NCBI GenBank assembly: GCA_005116955.1
Contig: SWDI01000001.1
Span: 365,822-415,428, forward strand
Origin: Nitrospira sp.
GTDB taxonomy: Bacteria; Nitrospirota; Nitrospiria; Nitrospirales; Nitrospiraceae
Reading direction: 5' to 3'
DNA length: 49,607 bases
A program made the translations under genes and the position numbers. Shown here piece after piece: positions 23,609 to 33,264 of this stretch (its first letter is position 1; each line of letters begins with the position of its first letter). The notes beneath the pieces were generated by a model, which worked only from the letters and a program-made list of their open reading frames with translations, did not search any database and was not told where the DNA came from.

Positions 23609-24768
23609 CGGAACGAGTCCTTGAGCCTGGTTCCACGCTCGGAGTATTGGGTGGGGGACAATTGGGGGCGATGTTCACTGGGGCTGCCCACCGCATGGGC
23701 TATCAGGTGGCTGTCTGGGATCCAGATGCCGACGCGCCAGCTCATCGGCTTGCCACCCACTCATGTACTGCGCCATTCTCAGATCGTGGCGCCCGTGACC
23801 GATTTGCCAGTCTCGTTGATGCCGTGACTTTGGAATGGGAAAATGTGCCGGCTGAGCTCTGTGAATGGCTGGAGATGCGTTGCCCGATGCGACCTACGGG
23901 AGCTGTGCTTAAGATCCTTCAAGACCGGATTGAACAGAAGCAATACCTATTGTCACGACACCTCTCCGTCCCCGCGTTCGCCATCGTCGAATCGGCACCT
24001 CAACTCGTCTCAGCAGTCGACCGTCTCGGCCTTCCCGCTGTCTGTAAGACCGCAAAGAGTGGGTACGACGGGAAAGGTCAGTGGCTACTTCGAACGCCCT
24101 CGGATGTCCAGGAGCTTGAACACATCTTGGGAACAGTCAAGGCCGGTCAACGATGGATTCTCGAACAGTTCATTGAATATGTCCGAGAGCTCTCGGTGCT
24201 CGTTGTGCGAAGCGAATGTGGGGCGTCCTGTGTGTATCCAGTGGTCGAGAATCGGCATGAGCAGGGCATCTTACGAGAAACGCGGGTGCCTGCTGCTATT
24301 CCACTTGACGTTGCTGAGCAGGTAACAGAACTTTCGAAGCGAGCCGTCACGGCGTTACAGGGTGTTGGTGTATTTTGTGTGGAACTCTTTCAGGCCAAGG
24401 ATGGGTCCCTGCTTATTAACGAGATTGCACCTCGTCCTCACAACTCGGGTCACTATACGTTGGACGTTTGTACGGTATCCCAATTCGAGCAACAGGTACG
24501 AGTGACCTGCGGGCTTCCATTGGGAGAAACAAGGCTCTTGAGCCCCGCGGTAATGGTCAATCTCATTGGTGAGGATGTAAATTCCGTGACATCCAGCGAA
24601 GGATCCTATGCACTCCATTCAACCGCAGGGGCTGTGCTTCATCTGTACGGAAAGCGGATGATTCGTCCTGGTAGAAAGATGGGGCATGTGACCTTTACCG
24701 CTCCTCAAGTGGCGACAGCAGCAGAAGCGGCTCGTCAGTTTATTGCACGCGTCCGACAACCTGCCTAA
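23605..24768 (+). CDS. purK: N5-carboxyaminoimidazole ribonucleotide synthase
   Basis: PurK uses ATP and bicarbonate to make N5-CAIR from AIR, the step before PurE. The N-terminal [22 protein letters not shown], the ATP-grasp lid [14 protein letters not shown] and [18 protein letters not shown] are diagnostic. The 387-aa length is standard. The GTG start at 23605 overlaps the purE stop codon, and the purE-purK order is the common operon form. Confidence 0.95.
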   Translation: MTERVLEPGSTLGVLGGGQLGAMFTGAAHRMGYQVAVWDPDADAPAHRLATHSCTAPFSDRGARDRFASLVDAVTLEWENVPAELCEWLEMRCPMRPTGAVLKILQDRIEQKQYLLSRHLSVPAFAIVESAPQLVSAVDRLGLPAVCKTAKSGYDGKGQWLLRTPSDVQELEHILGTVKAGQRWILEQFIEYVRELSVLVVRSECGASCVYPVVENRHEQGILRETRVPAAIPLDVAEQVTELSKRAVTALQGVGVFCVELFQAKDGSLLINEIAPRPHNSGHYTLDVCTVSQFEQQVRVTCGLPLGETRLLSPAVMVNLIGEDVNSVTSSEGSYALHSTAGAVLHLYGKRMIRPGRKMGHVTFTAPQVATAAEAARQFIARVRQPA

Positions 24769-24972
24769 GCTCGTTTCAATCCTTCACGTCTATGTGCTCA
24801 AAAAGATTCCTGGTAGCCAACAGGATCCTGCCGTTCGATTTTGTCAATGGCTGGTCCGAAAAGGATCGGGAGGTAGATAACAACCCTCGTAAATAACATG
24901 GTTGGCTGGGAATCCTAGGGTATGACACTTGCTGGCTCCCACGTCCTGTTGCAAGCGGGAGGCTAGAAAAAC

Positions 24973-26820
24973 ATGGGACACAATTTGGTCCAAGCAGGTT
25001 CCGGTCAGGGGTCGGCTAGACTCTGTCGGTTGCTTTCGAACCCAAGCTCCCGATTCCTGGTTCTCCAGGGCCTCGTTACCATCATCCTTTCGTATGAATT
25101 GCTCTTCGGTGCCGATTCAGTCGTTAGTCGAGTGATGAGCAATAGTCTGGTGGTAGGGTTATGGCTGGGAATCCTCGTCATCGCGATGTTGCCTCAAGCT
25201 TTACTGGCATCGGCCTGGTTTAGTGCAGGACTTGTTGCAGCAGATACGCTCCTCGTGACAACGGTCATCTATCTTTCCGGAAACGCCCGATCAGATCTGT
25301 ACATTGCCTATTTTGTTCTTATGTTAGTGGCGGCGTCAGTCAGGCGGCTCAGTCATCTACTTGGCCTCTCACTGCTTTTGAGTGCTGGCTATGCGGTTGT
25401 GCTCTATGAGGGGGTACTGCAAACCGGAGTCATGGCTACCGGGCAGCTGCTGGGCATCCCGGTTCTTCTCGTCATGGCGGTGTTCTACGGGGTCGCGCTA
25501 GAAAGCACGACCGTTGCTCAGGAAGAAAAGGTCTCGCTCCAGAAAGATGTAGAGCAACTGAAGAAGACCGAGGGGGAATTGGAGACCGCCAAAACTCAGC
25601 TTGAAGCCAGAATTAAATCCCTGAAAGAGGACCTTAAAAAGGCGAATGTCGGTCTCCGCGAGGGGCATGTTGTCAGGCAGGGACTTGAGCGACAACTTCA
25701 TGAGGCACAGAAAATGGAAGCCGTCGGTCGAGTCACGGCCAGAATTGCCGGTGAATTCGGGGCGTTGTTTGCTGTCATTGGAAAACAGACCGGTGTCATG
25801 TTATCGGGTCTGCAGCCGAATGACCCTGTCAGGTCTTCTGCCGACGAGCTCTTTAGAGTCGGCGAAAGGGCTGCCACGCTCACCGCTCAGCTCATTGCAC
25901 TGGAGTGTGAGAGCCGGCACGTTGGACACATCTGGTCCGTCCAAGCGGTGTTTGCTGATCTGCACAGTATGATCGTGAGTCTATTGCCCGACCATATTGA
26001 GTTGATCGTTCAAGTGGATGAGCAGGTGGCCTACGCCGAGGTGGATCGAGAAGGCTTGGAAACCGTTCTTCTTCAATTGGTCGTCAATGCACGAGATGCG
26101 ATGCCCAACGGAGGCCGACTGACGATTGAGATCAAGACCATTGAAGAGATTCACAAATTGGCCCGACCGATGTCGGTCCATACAGCTCATTCCCAGATTC
26201 TCATTCAAATCAGTGATACCGGAACCGGCATGAGTCTGGATACTCAGGCCCATATGTTCGAACCGCTGTTCTCGACGAAAGAAACCAACATCGGCCTTGG
26301 TCTCACTGCGGTCTTCGGGATTGTTAAACAAAACCACGGTCTTCTAGACGTCGAGAGCCGGCCAGGGCAAGGGACGGTTGTCCGAGTCATATTCCCTGCG
26401 GCCTCGGCGCAGGAGGTACGGGACGAGATGACGCCCAAAGCTCTGTTGGCCAAAGGAGATGAAACGATCCTGCTTGTGGAGGAAAGCGAAATTGAGCGGA
26501 AGCTGGCACGGTCCATCTTACAGCGCCATCGCTATCGAGTCTTGGAGGCGGCCTCATCGGTCGAGGCGCTTATGCTCACTCAACACTATAAGGGGATTGT
26601 TCATCTCGCAGTGAGTCCCTTAGTGATGCATGAGATCGGAGGGCGTGAACTTGCCCGCCGACTTCTGAGCCAGCAACCAACGATGAAGACGTTGTTTGTC
26701 TCGGGCTACGATAATGAAACGATTCAGCACCATCGGATCAATCAGCGGTTTGTCCTACAGCATCCCTACCGTCAGTCCGGCTTAGTGGAGAAGGTCAGAG
26801 AGATGTTGGATGCCGCATGA
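24973..26820 (+). CDS. Membrane hybrid histidine kinase-like protein lacking phospho-acceptor residues
   Basis: Residues about 25-175 hold six hydrophobic segments; 180-240 form a coiled coil, followed by a kinase core and a C-terminal receiver domain. In the dimerisation helix the usual A-H-D-F pattern reads IAGEFGALF, with Gly260 where the phospho-accepting His should be. The ATPase lobe looks intact: VVNARDAMPNGG, DTGTGM, GLGLTAVFG. In the receiver domain the acidic pair is Glu503-Glu504, the phosphorylated Asp is Pro549 (VSPLVM), and the conserved Lys is His (QHPY). Phosphotransfer by the normal route therefore seems impossible, and a signalling pseudokinase is likely. The upstream gap of about 200 bp holds nothing recognised. 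Confidence 0.85.
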   Translation: MGHNLVQAGSGQGSARLCRLLSNPSSRFLVLQGLVTIILSYELLFGADSVVSRVMSNSLVVGLWLGILVIAMLPQALLASAWFSAGLVAADTLLVTTVIYLSGNARSDLYIAYFVLMLVAASVRRLSHLLGLSLLLSAGYAVVLYEGVLQTGVMATGQLLGIPVLLVMAVFYGVALESTTVAQEEKVSLQKDVEQLKKTEGELETAKTQLEARIKSLKEDLKKANVGLREGHVVRQGLERQLHEAQKMEAVGRVTARIAGEFGALFAVIGKQTGVMLSGLQPNDPVRSSADELFRVGERAATLTAQLIALECESRHVGHIWSVQAVFADLHSMIVSLLPDHIELIVQVDEQVAYAEVDREGLETVLLQLVVNARDAMPNGGRLTIEIKTIEEIHKLARPMSVHTAHSQILIQISDTGTGMSLDTQAHMFEPLFSTKETNIGLGLTAVFGIVKQNHGLLDVESRPGQGTVVRVIFPAASAQEVRDEMTPKALLAKGDETILLVEESEIERKLARSILQRHRYRVLEAASSVEALMLTQHYKGIVHLAVSPLVMHEIGGRELARRLLSQQPTMKTLFVSGYDNETIQHHRINQRFVLQHPYRQSGLVEKVREMLDAA

Positions 26821-26853
26821 GCAGTCTTCTCGGTTCAGGGAGGGACGTCCTCA

Positions 26854-27552
26854 TTAAGACCACGTCGACCGGCCAGGCGAAAAAAAACGCACATCCTTCC
26901 GTTTGAAAAGACCAATCAGTGCCATGCCTACGATGAATCCACCGATATGAGCGAAAAAGGCAACGCCCCCTCCTGTCGCGCCCACGCTCATGCCTCCACT
27001 GATCAGCTGCGTGATAAACCACATGCCGAGAACGATGCCCGCTGGTACTCGGGTCATCCCGATCGCGGGCAGCAAGACCAGCACGTGAGCGCGTGGAAAT
27101 AACAGCAGATAAGCACCAAGCACAGCCGAGATGGCCCCGCTGGCGCCCACCATCGGGATTTGGGAGGAAGGGTCAGTTAAGGCATGGCTCAGCGCAGCCA
27201 GGATACCAGATAGGAGATAGAAGACGACGAATTTCGCGTGACCCATCGCATCTTCGATGTTATTGCCGAAAATCCAGAGGTAGAGCATGTTCCCGAGTAG
27301 GTGCATCCAGCCTCCGTGAAGAAACATGCTAGTCACCAGGCTGAGGGATGCCGGAAAGGCAACGGCTTCCTCGGGAAGCGAAGCCTGGCCGAAGACAATG
27401 GCAGGGATGGCGCCGTATTGAAATGCGAAGAGGTCGGCAGCCTCCTGGGGAAGATTCACTTGATAGAGAAATACCGCGACACAGATACCGATAAAGATCA
27501 TCGTGACGATGGGAGTCCGTTGAGTGGGATTATCGTCGTGGAGAGGAATCAT
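26854..27552 (-). CDS. Rhomboid-family intramembrane serine protease
   Basis: Six membrane helices are visible. The catalytic Ser is in GASGAISAVLGAY and the catalytic His in FAHIGGFIVG. The L1 loop region (MFLHGGWMHLLGNMLYLWIFG) is the best-conserved rhomboid signature. The enzyme cleaves membrane proteins within the bilayer; targets are unknown. The gene starts 12 bp after the DHH phosphoesterase ends on the same strand, so both are probably co-transcribed. Confidence 0.92.
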   Translation of the reverse strand: MIPLHDDNPTQRTPIVTMIFIGICVAVFLYQVNLPQEAADLFAFQYGAIPAIVFGQASLPEEAVAFPASLSLVTSMFLHGGWMHLLGNMLYLWIFGNNIEDAMGHAKFVVFYLLSGILAALSHALTDPSSQIPMVGASGAISAVLGAYLLLFPRAHVLVLLPAIGMTRVPAGIVLGMWFITQLISGGMSVGATGGGVAFFAHIGGFIVGMALIGLFKRKDVRFFSPGRSTWS

Positions 27553-27564
27553 GAGGGTCTGCGG

Positions 27565-28437
27565 CTATGCTGTTTGGCGACGTTCTCGGAACACACGAGG
27601 TAATCTAGGATCACTCGGAGGAGTTCCATCCGTCTCCAGCGGAACGGAAAAGCCGGCTGCATGGGTATGGCCCCCGCCCCCAAATGAGGCGGCAATGGTC
27701 CCAACATCAGTCCCGTCGGCTCGGGACCGCATACTGAAATAGCGACGACCATCGCGGTCATGCCAGATCAGGCAAAAAGGATGATGCGGCGAGAGCCGTT
27801 CACCGATTTGGCTCGTGAGAATGGCGCTTTGCACGGAGGGAATGACCACCCCCTGGAATTCAACCAGAGCGGCCTGTGCCGCGAGTTTGCCGACCAGTTC
27901 CTGTTCATACCGCAAGATGGCTCGGCCTTCCTGCTCGAGCGTTGACTGAGTAAAGCGATCCCATATATTGAAATCAAATGGGTAGGAAGCCAAGGCCGCG
28001 TTGATTTCGCGACTGTTCGGCAAAGCCCAGGTCCATAAATCCTTGTCTTGAATGTATTGAAGTAGCCAGGGAGCCGGCGTGCCGTGGGCCCATTCCCAGC
28101 TTAGGACGGCGCCGGACTTTGTTTGATCGAAGTACGCATGTGAAAATCCGTCCAAGGTCCGCTCAGCGGTGATATGGTGATCGAGAACTAGAAGTTCTTT
28201 GGTCTCGGAGGCCATGGCTTCCAGGATTGGCCGAGCGTAGCTGAAATCAACGATCACGACACGGTGATCCTTGAGATCGGGAGGGGGCGGGTGGCCATGT
28301 TTGACTGGTGAAAAACTCGCGCTCGGAAACTTTTTCCAGAGGGCCCAGGCTGCCCCGAACCCATCGGAACATTCGGCATGGTACAGGACAATGTCCGGAG
28401 AACCATGGAATGGAGGTGCTGAAGATACATTACCCAT
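27565..28437 (-). CDS. DHH-family phosphoesterase
   Basis: The protein has the DHH domain motifs: the Asp in YHAECSDGFGAAWA, VDFSY, and VLDHHITAE, which gives the family name. The C-terminal DHHA1-like motif FGGGGHTHAAGF follows. Members cleave phosphodiester bonds in nanoRNA or cyclic dinucleotides, or are exopolyphosphatase-like; the exact substrate cannot be decided here. At 290 aa it is a compact member. It precedes the rhomboid gene on the same strand. Confidence 0.85.
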   Translation of the reverse strand: MGNVSSAPPFHGSPDIVLYHAECSDGFGAAWALWKKFPSASFSPVKHGHPPPPDLKDHRVVIVDFSYARPILEAMASETKELLVLDHHITAERTLDGFSHAYFDQTKSGAVLSWEWAHGTPAPWLLQYIQDKDLWTWALPNSREINAALASYPFDFNIWDRFTQSTLEQEGRAILRYEQELVGKLAAQAALVEFQGVVIPSVQSAILTSQIGERLSPHHPFCLIWHDRDGRRYFSMRSRADGTDVGTIAASFGGGGHTHAAGFSVPLETDGTPPSDPRLPRVFRERRQTA

Positions 28438-28516
28438 AAGAGTTGGGAGAGAATAGCATGCCCAAGTCAGGACTAAAAGGCATCTGTCGCGTTCATGCCG
28501 ACCGGTACGGCATGGC

Positions 28517-29572
28517 TCACAACTCGTTCAGGTGACTGATCAGTTGGCGAAGTCGGCCAGCGTTGCGTCGATTAAAAGTGAACACGAGTCGAGGGAGTTC
28601 ACGCAGTGCCGGTTCGTCCAATTCTTCCGCGAGTGGGCCGCGAAGTTCGAACGTGCCTTCCGATAGGAGATCGGAGAATCGGTCCCGGAGCTGTTCGAGT
28701 TGCTCAGGCGTAATGGTCTGCTTGAGTCGCATGACGAGCTCTCGTCCCACAAAGCGCATGGAATGATAGCGGCGATAGAATCTGAGGATCTGGCTCACGG
28801 CTGCATCTGCGGAATTGACGATGGTGAAGAGGCTCATGTCCTCTTCATTGATGAGCTTGCGCTTCAGCAGTTGCCTCGTCACAAAGGCCGACCAATCGTC
28901 CCAATAGTCGCAGCCGGGGGCCTGAATACAGATGATTGGTTGTGGATCACTTTTGCCCGTTTGGGCGAGCGTGAGGATTTCAAAACCTTCGTCGTGCGTT
29001 CCGAACCCGCCAGGGAAGAGCGCGATGGCGTTGGCTTCCTTTTGAAACATCAACTTGCGGGTGAAAAAGTATTTGAAGGTAATGAGCTTTGGGTCATCGG
29101 CGATCGTGGAGTTCGGACCTTGTTCGAAGGGAAGCATGATGTTGACGCCAAAGCTGTTCTCGCGTCCGGCACCCTCTTGAGCCGCACGCATGATCCCATC
29201 TGCCCCACCGGTGATGACCATGAACCCTTCCCGGACGATGGCTTGGGAGAATTGGTGGGCGAGTTGATAATTGGGATCGGTGGAGGGGGTGCGAGCCGAG
29301 CCAAAAATGCTGACTTTCTGCCGGTTCCGATAGCCGTTGAAGACGCCGAATGCATGACGCAGTTCTTTAACGGCGCGGTTCACAATCTTCACATCCAAGA
29401 GATCTAGGCGTGCGTCATGGAGTTTCAACATGCCCGTCAGGAGCTCTCGCATGAGCGCGGCATGCAGGTCATCCTCTGGGCTATCAAGAAGGGTGCTGAC
29501 CTGATGGAGAATCTCATCCCGCGATAAAACGGGGCGGGATCGACCCTGCGAAGACTTACCGGTTGTATTCAT
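28517..29572 (-). CDS. LOG-family (TIGR00730-like) Rossmann-fold protein
   Basis: The central Rossmann domain carries SIFGSARTPSTDPNY, GGADGIMRAAQEGA and the family signature PGGFGTHDEGFE. These motifs belong to LOG-type phosphoribohydrolases, which release the base from nucleoside 5'-monophosphates and were once misnamed lysine decarboxylases. The protein has about 90 extra N-terminal and 70 extra C-terminal residues, typical of the large LOG subgroup. I use ATG 29572 because AAAGGGTAGCT precedes it; a frame start 27 bp earlier lacks such a site. Confidence 0.85.
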   Translation of the reverse strand: MNTTGKSSQGRSRPVLSRDEILHQVSTLLDSPEDDLHAALMRELLTGMLKLHDARLDLLDVKIVNRAVKELRHAFGVFNGYRNRQKVSIFGSARTPSTDPNYQLAHQFSQAIVREGFMVITGGADGIMRAAQEGAGRENSFGVNIMLPFEQGPNSTIADDPKLITFKYFFTRKLMFQKEANAIALFPGGFGTHDEGFEILTLAQTGKSDPQPIICIQAPGCDYWDDWSAFVTRQLLKRKLINEEDMSLFTIVNSADAAVSQILRFYRRYHSMRFVGRELVMRLKQTITPEQLEQLRDRFSDLLSEGTFELRGPLAEELDEPALRELPRLVFTFNRRNAGRLRQLISHLNEL

Positions 29573-29654
29573 AGCTACCCTTTCCATTGAGTGAGACATG
29601 AAATTGTACCAATGGATTGGAGGTTGGTCAAAGATTGACGGGATCTGATGCAGT

Positions 29655-30431
29655 CTAGGAAGGGTCGAACGATTTGGGAAGCTGGGCCAGCACCCAGGCT
29701 TTGATTCTGGACTGATCTGCGGGGGAGAGGTCGATGAATTGTATTTCTATACCTCGAGGTGCGGCGGTGAGGGAACAGGTGGCGCCGGATATCGGCTCAA
29801 TGCCTGTGTTATTCAAGATACTCCCTCGGATGGTCAAGGGACTCATCATCTCAGAGAGACAAAAGCTCAACAGCACTTTAGTTCCCGGCAGCACCAGCGC
29901 GGGAGATTCCACCGAGGCGCCTGCATGGCTGAGCTGTGAGATGGCGACCTGATGTTCCCTTCCCATACTCTCTCCATCCAATATACTGATGGTGGCTGAG
30001 ATGCTCGTCGAGCATCGCTTTGGAGAAAGGACCAGGTCTCTCGCGGTGAGGACGCCGACCGGTTGATTTTGTTTCGTAACGATGAGGATCGGTGTCCCAG
30101 AGGACATCATGAGCGCTGACGCCTCGTCCATCGCGCGATCATACTCGATAAATTGGACCGGTCGTGTCATGATGGCGCGGACCTCGATGTCATCCGGTTT
30201 GAGGCCCTGTGCGACGACCTTTTTGACGATGTCGGTCGGTGTCATGAGTCCAAAACGAGACTCGGTATCCTTGACCAAGAGGCAGGGCATGCGTTCGCGT
30301 TCCAAAAGCGACGCGGCTTCAGTGACCGAGACGTCTCCCGGCACTTGGACTACGCCGGGTGTCATCATGTGTGCAACCAGTATGGTCTGGTGATCCGTGG
30401 CTTTTGGCTCTTGACCGTCTGTGTCTGCCAT
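29655..30431 (-). CDS. CBS-pair protein with C-terminal PilZ-like domain
   Basis: Two CBS motifs occupy residues about 20-140 (VAHMMTPGVVQVPGDVSV, RAIMTRPVQFIEYDRAMDEA, GVLTARDLVL), a module that usually binds adenine nucleotides. Residues 160-255 look like a PilZ domain: ISQLSHAGASVESPALVLPG in the place of the second PilZ motif, and GIEIQFIDLSPADQSRIKAWV at the end. PilZ domains bind cyclic-di-GMP, so it may integrate energy state with c-di-GMP signals. The arginine-rich first PilZ motif is not obvious, so ligand binding is uncertain. Confidence 0.75.
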   Translation of the reverse strand: MADTDGQEPKATDHQTILVAHMMTPGVVQVPGDVSVTEAASLLERERMPCLLVKDTESRFGLMTPTDIVKKVVAQGLKPDDIEVRAIMTRPVQFIEYDRAMDEASALMMSSGTPILIVTKQNQPVGVLTARDLVLSPKRCSTSISATISILDGESMGREHQVAISQLSHAGASVESPALVLPGTKVLLSFCLSEMMSPLTIRGSILNNTGIEPISGATCSLTAAPRGIEIQFIDLSPADQSRIKAWVLAQLPKSFDPS

Positions 30432-30596
30432 TCCTTAGCGAGGTCCTTTTTTCTCACGAATCTGCCCCCCTCCTGGCTGCAATGTATGCCAAGTATAGCA
30501 GAAGGTCCACGGGGGCCATGAGAGGTTGAAAGCCTTGTCATTCAAGGGTTTGCCGGCATACACTAGGAATGAATTTTGGCTGTCGGCAAGAGAGAA

Positions 30597-32087
30597 ATGA
30601 TGGCGTCGAGTGGGCCTTATCATAGGGAGTTCATTCGTCGGCTCGGGACCATTCCGGTGCATGGGTTGGGTCTTTCCGTCGACGTTCATGCTCCGGACCT
30701 TGCTAGCTTGCGGCGAAGTCTACAAGAACGTCAAGTGCCGCCTGCCTACCTTGAAGTGTTTCGTACGACATCGACGGCCTTGGCATCCACCAGGAAAGAG
30801 GCCGGCGACGGTCTACTGACATATCATGGCGAAGGGTTGTGGGTCACGCAACCCGAGATGGCCGATTCGACGGCGTTTGGACAAGAAATCTCCGAGGCTG
30901 CAGAACAACTGGTAATCTTGCAAAGTGCCTGGCTGAATCATGAGTGTGCGACAAAATATCTCGCCGGCTATCACTACGGGACCTACCTTCCCCCGCTCTA
31001 TACGCCGTTAAGCGCGAACGTGGTGGCTGATAATACACGATTGATCCAACGTCTGCTTGATCAACAGTGTCGTTTGGCCAATGGGAGCACACCGTTGGTG
31101 CTGCTTGAAATGCCGCCCCTCACGTACTTTGTTGCAGGGACGATGTCCATCCCAAGGTTTTTTCAGGTCGTCAGCGAACAGGCTCCCTGTGGGCTGGTCT
31201 TGGACGTGGGCCATGTCTGGACGGTGTTTCGCTATTCCGGTGCGCATCGGACCATGTCGCTCACACGATTTATCGAAGCATTTCTCAACGAGTTTCCCAT
31301 GAACCGTGTGGTTGAGATTCACGTGGCGGGTCTGGCCATTCATGAATCAGACCGAGCCCTCGCGTCACGACTGGGGGGTGTTCTAGGCGATGACGCGCTT
31401 CCTGCCTGGGTCGATGCCCATTCCGCTCCTATTCCGACCGTTTTATTCGAGATGCTCGATCAGATTCTCTGCCACCCACAGCTCACCAGCCTGAAAGGTC
31501 TTGCCCTGGAGGTGGATACGAAACCGGTCAACTTGATCGTGGATGAATTCGTGGCGTTCACCCGTCGTTATGGGGTACTGTTCAGCCGGCTGAGCAACCG
31601 CGAACAGGTTGTGCCGGATTGCGAGGCATGCGCACTGTCGGAAGGGCCGAGGTCAACGCTGGGTACACAAGCACTTGAAGAGGCGTACGATCGATATGCC
31701 CGAGTTGTGGCGGGAGCAATGGAGCCAGCGGGAGCAGAATGGAGCCAAGACAGCGCCAACATCCAAGAGTTGGACCTCTATCGTTCCGTCTATCTCCCGT
31801 ATGAGATTCTTCACTGGGGAGGAAAGATAGAGGATATGTTTGTAGAATCCTGTCGTCGGCTTAAAGCGCGCGATGTGTCGCTTGATGGGTTTGTGGCATT
31901 CTGGTTCCGTGAGCCACGGACTCTCGTTGGTACGTACGATTTCTTCTTGCTGAAGGTCGACCGGTTTGTAGAGTTTGTCCAGGAGGTGGTTCCAGAATTG
32001 CACAGCATTGCCGAAAGAGAAGCCGAGGACCTTCGCCGAGCGTACCGCTTTGCCAACGAACCCGGTGTGCCAGTGTGCGAGAGCTGA
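30597..32087 (+). CDS. DUF692/MNIO-like TIM-barrel protein with C-terminal extension
   Basis: Residues 1-330 match the DUF692 (UPF0276, multinuclear non-heme iron oxygenase) layout: a GLGLSVDVHAPDL start, YHGEGLW, LLEMPPL, LVLDVGHVW, VVEIHVAGL, WVDAHSAPIP and LALEVDTK. These supply His, Glu, Asp, His, Asp/His and Glu at the places where the family binds two or three irons. Studied members modify cysteines in RiPP precursors. About 160 further residues follow with no known domain. No precursor-like gene is seen next to it. Its stop is one base before the dus start. An earlier in-frame TTG at 30576 is an alternative start. Confidence 0.72.
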   Translation: MMASSGPYHREFIRRLGTIPVHGLGLSVDVHAPDLASLRRSLQERQVPPAYLEVFRTTSTALASTRKEAGDGLLTYHGEGLWVTQPEMADSTAFGQEISEAAEQLVILQSAWLNHECATKYLAGYHYGTYLPPLYTPLSANVVADNTRLIQRLLDQQCRLANGSTPLVLLEMPPLTYFVAGTMSIPRFFQVVSEQAPCGLVLDVGHVWTVFRYSGAHRTMSLTRFIEAFLNEFPMNRVVEIHVAGLAIHESDRALASRLGGVLGDDALPAWVDAHSAPIPTVLFEMLDQILCHPQLTSLKGLALEVDTKPVNLIVDEFVAFTRRYGVLFSRLSNREQVVPDCEACALSEGPRSTLGTQALEEAYDRYARVVAGAMEPAGAEWSQDSANIQELDLYRSVYLPYEILHWGGKIEDMFVESCRRLKARDVSLDGFVAFWFREPRTLVGTYDFFLLKVDRFVEFVQEVVPELHSIAEREAEDLRRAYRFANEPGVPVCES

Positions 32088-32088
32088 T

Positions 32089-33264
32089 ATGAGCTTTTGG
32101 TTGAATCTCCCACGTCCGATCATTGGATTGTCTCCAATGGATGGTGTCACCGATGCGTGCTTCCGATCGGTCATCGCCCAGCAGGGGAAGCCGGATGTCA
32201 GCTTTACGGAATTTACGCATGTCCATGACATCTGTCATGGACCGGAGAAGTGCTTGGAGACGCTTCGGTACAGCGAGGGGGAGCGTCCCGTCGTGGCGCA
32301 GCTCTATGGGAAAGACCCGGAGCGTTTCTATGTGGCGGCACAGGTGGTGTGCGAGCTGGGCTTTGATGGGTTGGACATCAACATGGGGTGTCCGTCGAAG
32401 AGCGTGGCGTCGTCGGGATCAGGCGCCGGGCTGATCCGCACGCCGGAATTGGCGCGCGCAATCATGCAGGCAGCCAAACGAGGCATCGAGGATTGGGCCG
32501 ACGGACAGACGCTTGAACAAGCAGGGTTGAAGCCGGCGCGCATTGCCATGTTTGAACGTCTCAATCAACAGCGTGGCGACACGAGCCCCCCCCCACGGCG
32601 GCGACTGCCGCTGTCCGTGAAGACGCGGATTGGGTACGATTCGGTCACGGTTGAAGACTGGGTCGAACAACTGTTACTGGAAGCGCCAGCCGTGCTCTCG
32701 CTCCATGGACGAACGCTCCAGCAGATGTATCGCGGCACGGCGGATTGGTCGGCCATTGCCCGCGCTGCCGCACTCGCGCGGGGAACCACGACATTGGTAT
32801 TGGGAAATGGGGACATTCAGCGTCTTGACGACATCGCCGGACGAGTGTGTGACACCGGAGTCGATGGCGTGTTAGTCGGGCGAGGGGTGCTTGGCGCGCC
32901 GTGGTTCTTTCACGCAAAGGAGCGGGCTCGCATAGGACTCGGTGGTGTGCGCGATCCTGAGGTTGGGTCGGATGTCTGTGCGCGTCCGCTGCACGAACGG
33001 TTCACGGTCTTAGTCGAACATGCCCGTCAGTTCACGCAGTTCTTTGGCGCACAGCAGTTTCACCGCATGCGCAAGCATCTGGGCTGGTATTGCAAAGGCT
33101 TTCCGCATGCCGCCTCCCTGCGCGCGCAGATGGTGCGAGTCTCGTCCGTCGAAGAGCTCCAGGCCCTCCTCGCAGAGTTTCACGATCGCCCCGCATCCGT
33201 CATGGACCTGCCCCAGGCTGAACCAGCCGAAGAACCAAGCCTGTTGGTCTCACGATGCAGCTAG
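32089..33264 (+). CDS. dus: tRNA-dihydrouridine synthase
   Basis: This FMN-dependent enzyme reduces uridines in the tRNA D-loop. It shows LSPMDGVTDACFR at the N-terminus, the DINMGCPSKSVASSGSGAGL loop with the catalytic Cys, SVKTRIGYD, SLHGRTLQQMYRG with His/Arg contacts, and GNGDIQ and VLVGRGVLGAPWFF near the phosphate site. Its 391 aa include a somewhat long insert around residue 155 and a C-terminal helical domain. Start ATG 32089 is 1 bp after the MNIO-like stop codon. Its 3' end overlaps maf by 10 bp, so the three genes form one unit. Confidence 0.92.
   Translation: MSFWLNLPRPIIGLSPMDGVTDACFRSVIAQQGKPDVSFTEFTHVHDICHGPEKCLETLRYSEGERPVVAQLYGKDPERFYVAAQVVCELGFDGLDINMGCPSKSVASSGSGAGLIRTPELARAIMQAAKRGIEDWADGQTLEQAGLKPARIAMFERLNQQRGDTSPPPRRRLPLSVKTRIGYDSVTVEDWVEQLLLEAPAVLSLHGRTLQQMYRGTADWSAIARAAALARGTTTLVLGNGDIQRLDDIAGRVCDTGVDGVLVGRGVLGAPWFFHAKERARIGLGGVRDPEVGSDVCARPLHERFTVLVEHARQFTQFFGAQQFHRMRKHLGWYCKGFPHAASLRAQMVRVSSVEELQALLAEFHDRPASVMDLPQAEPAEEPSLLVSRCS

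Noticed and set aside
28700-29407. 235-aa open frame on the plus strand
   Set aside because: It is antisense to the LOG-family gene and matches no known family.
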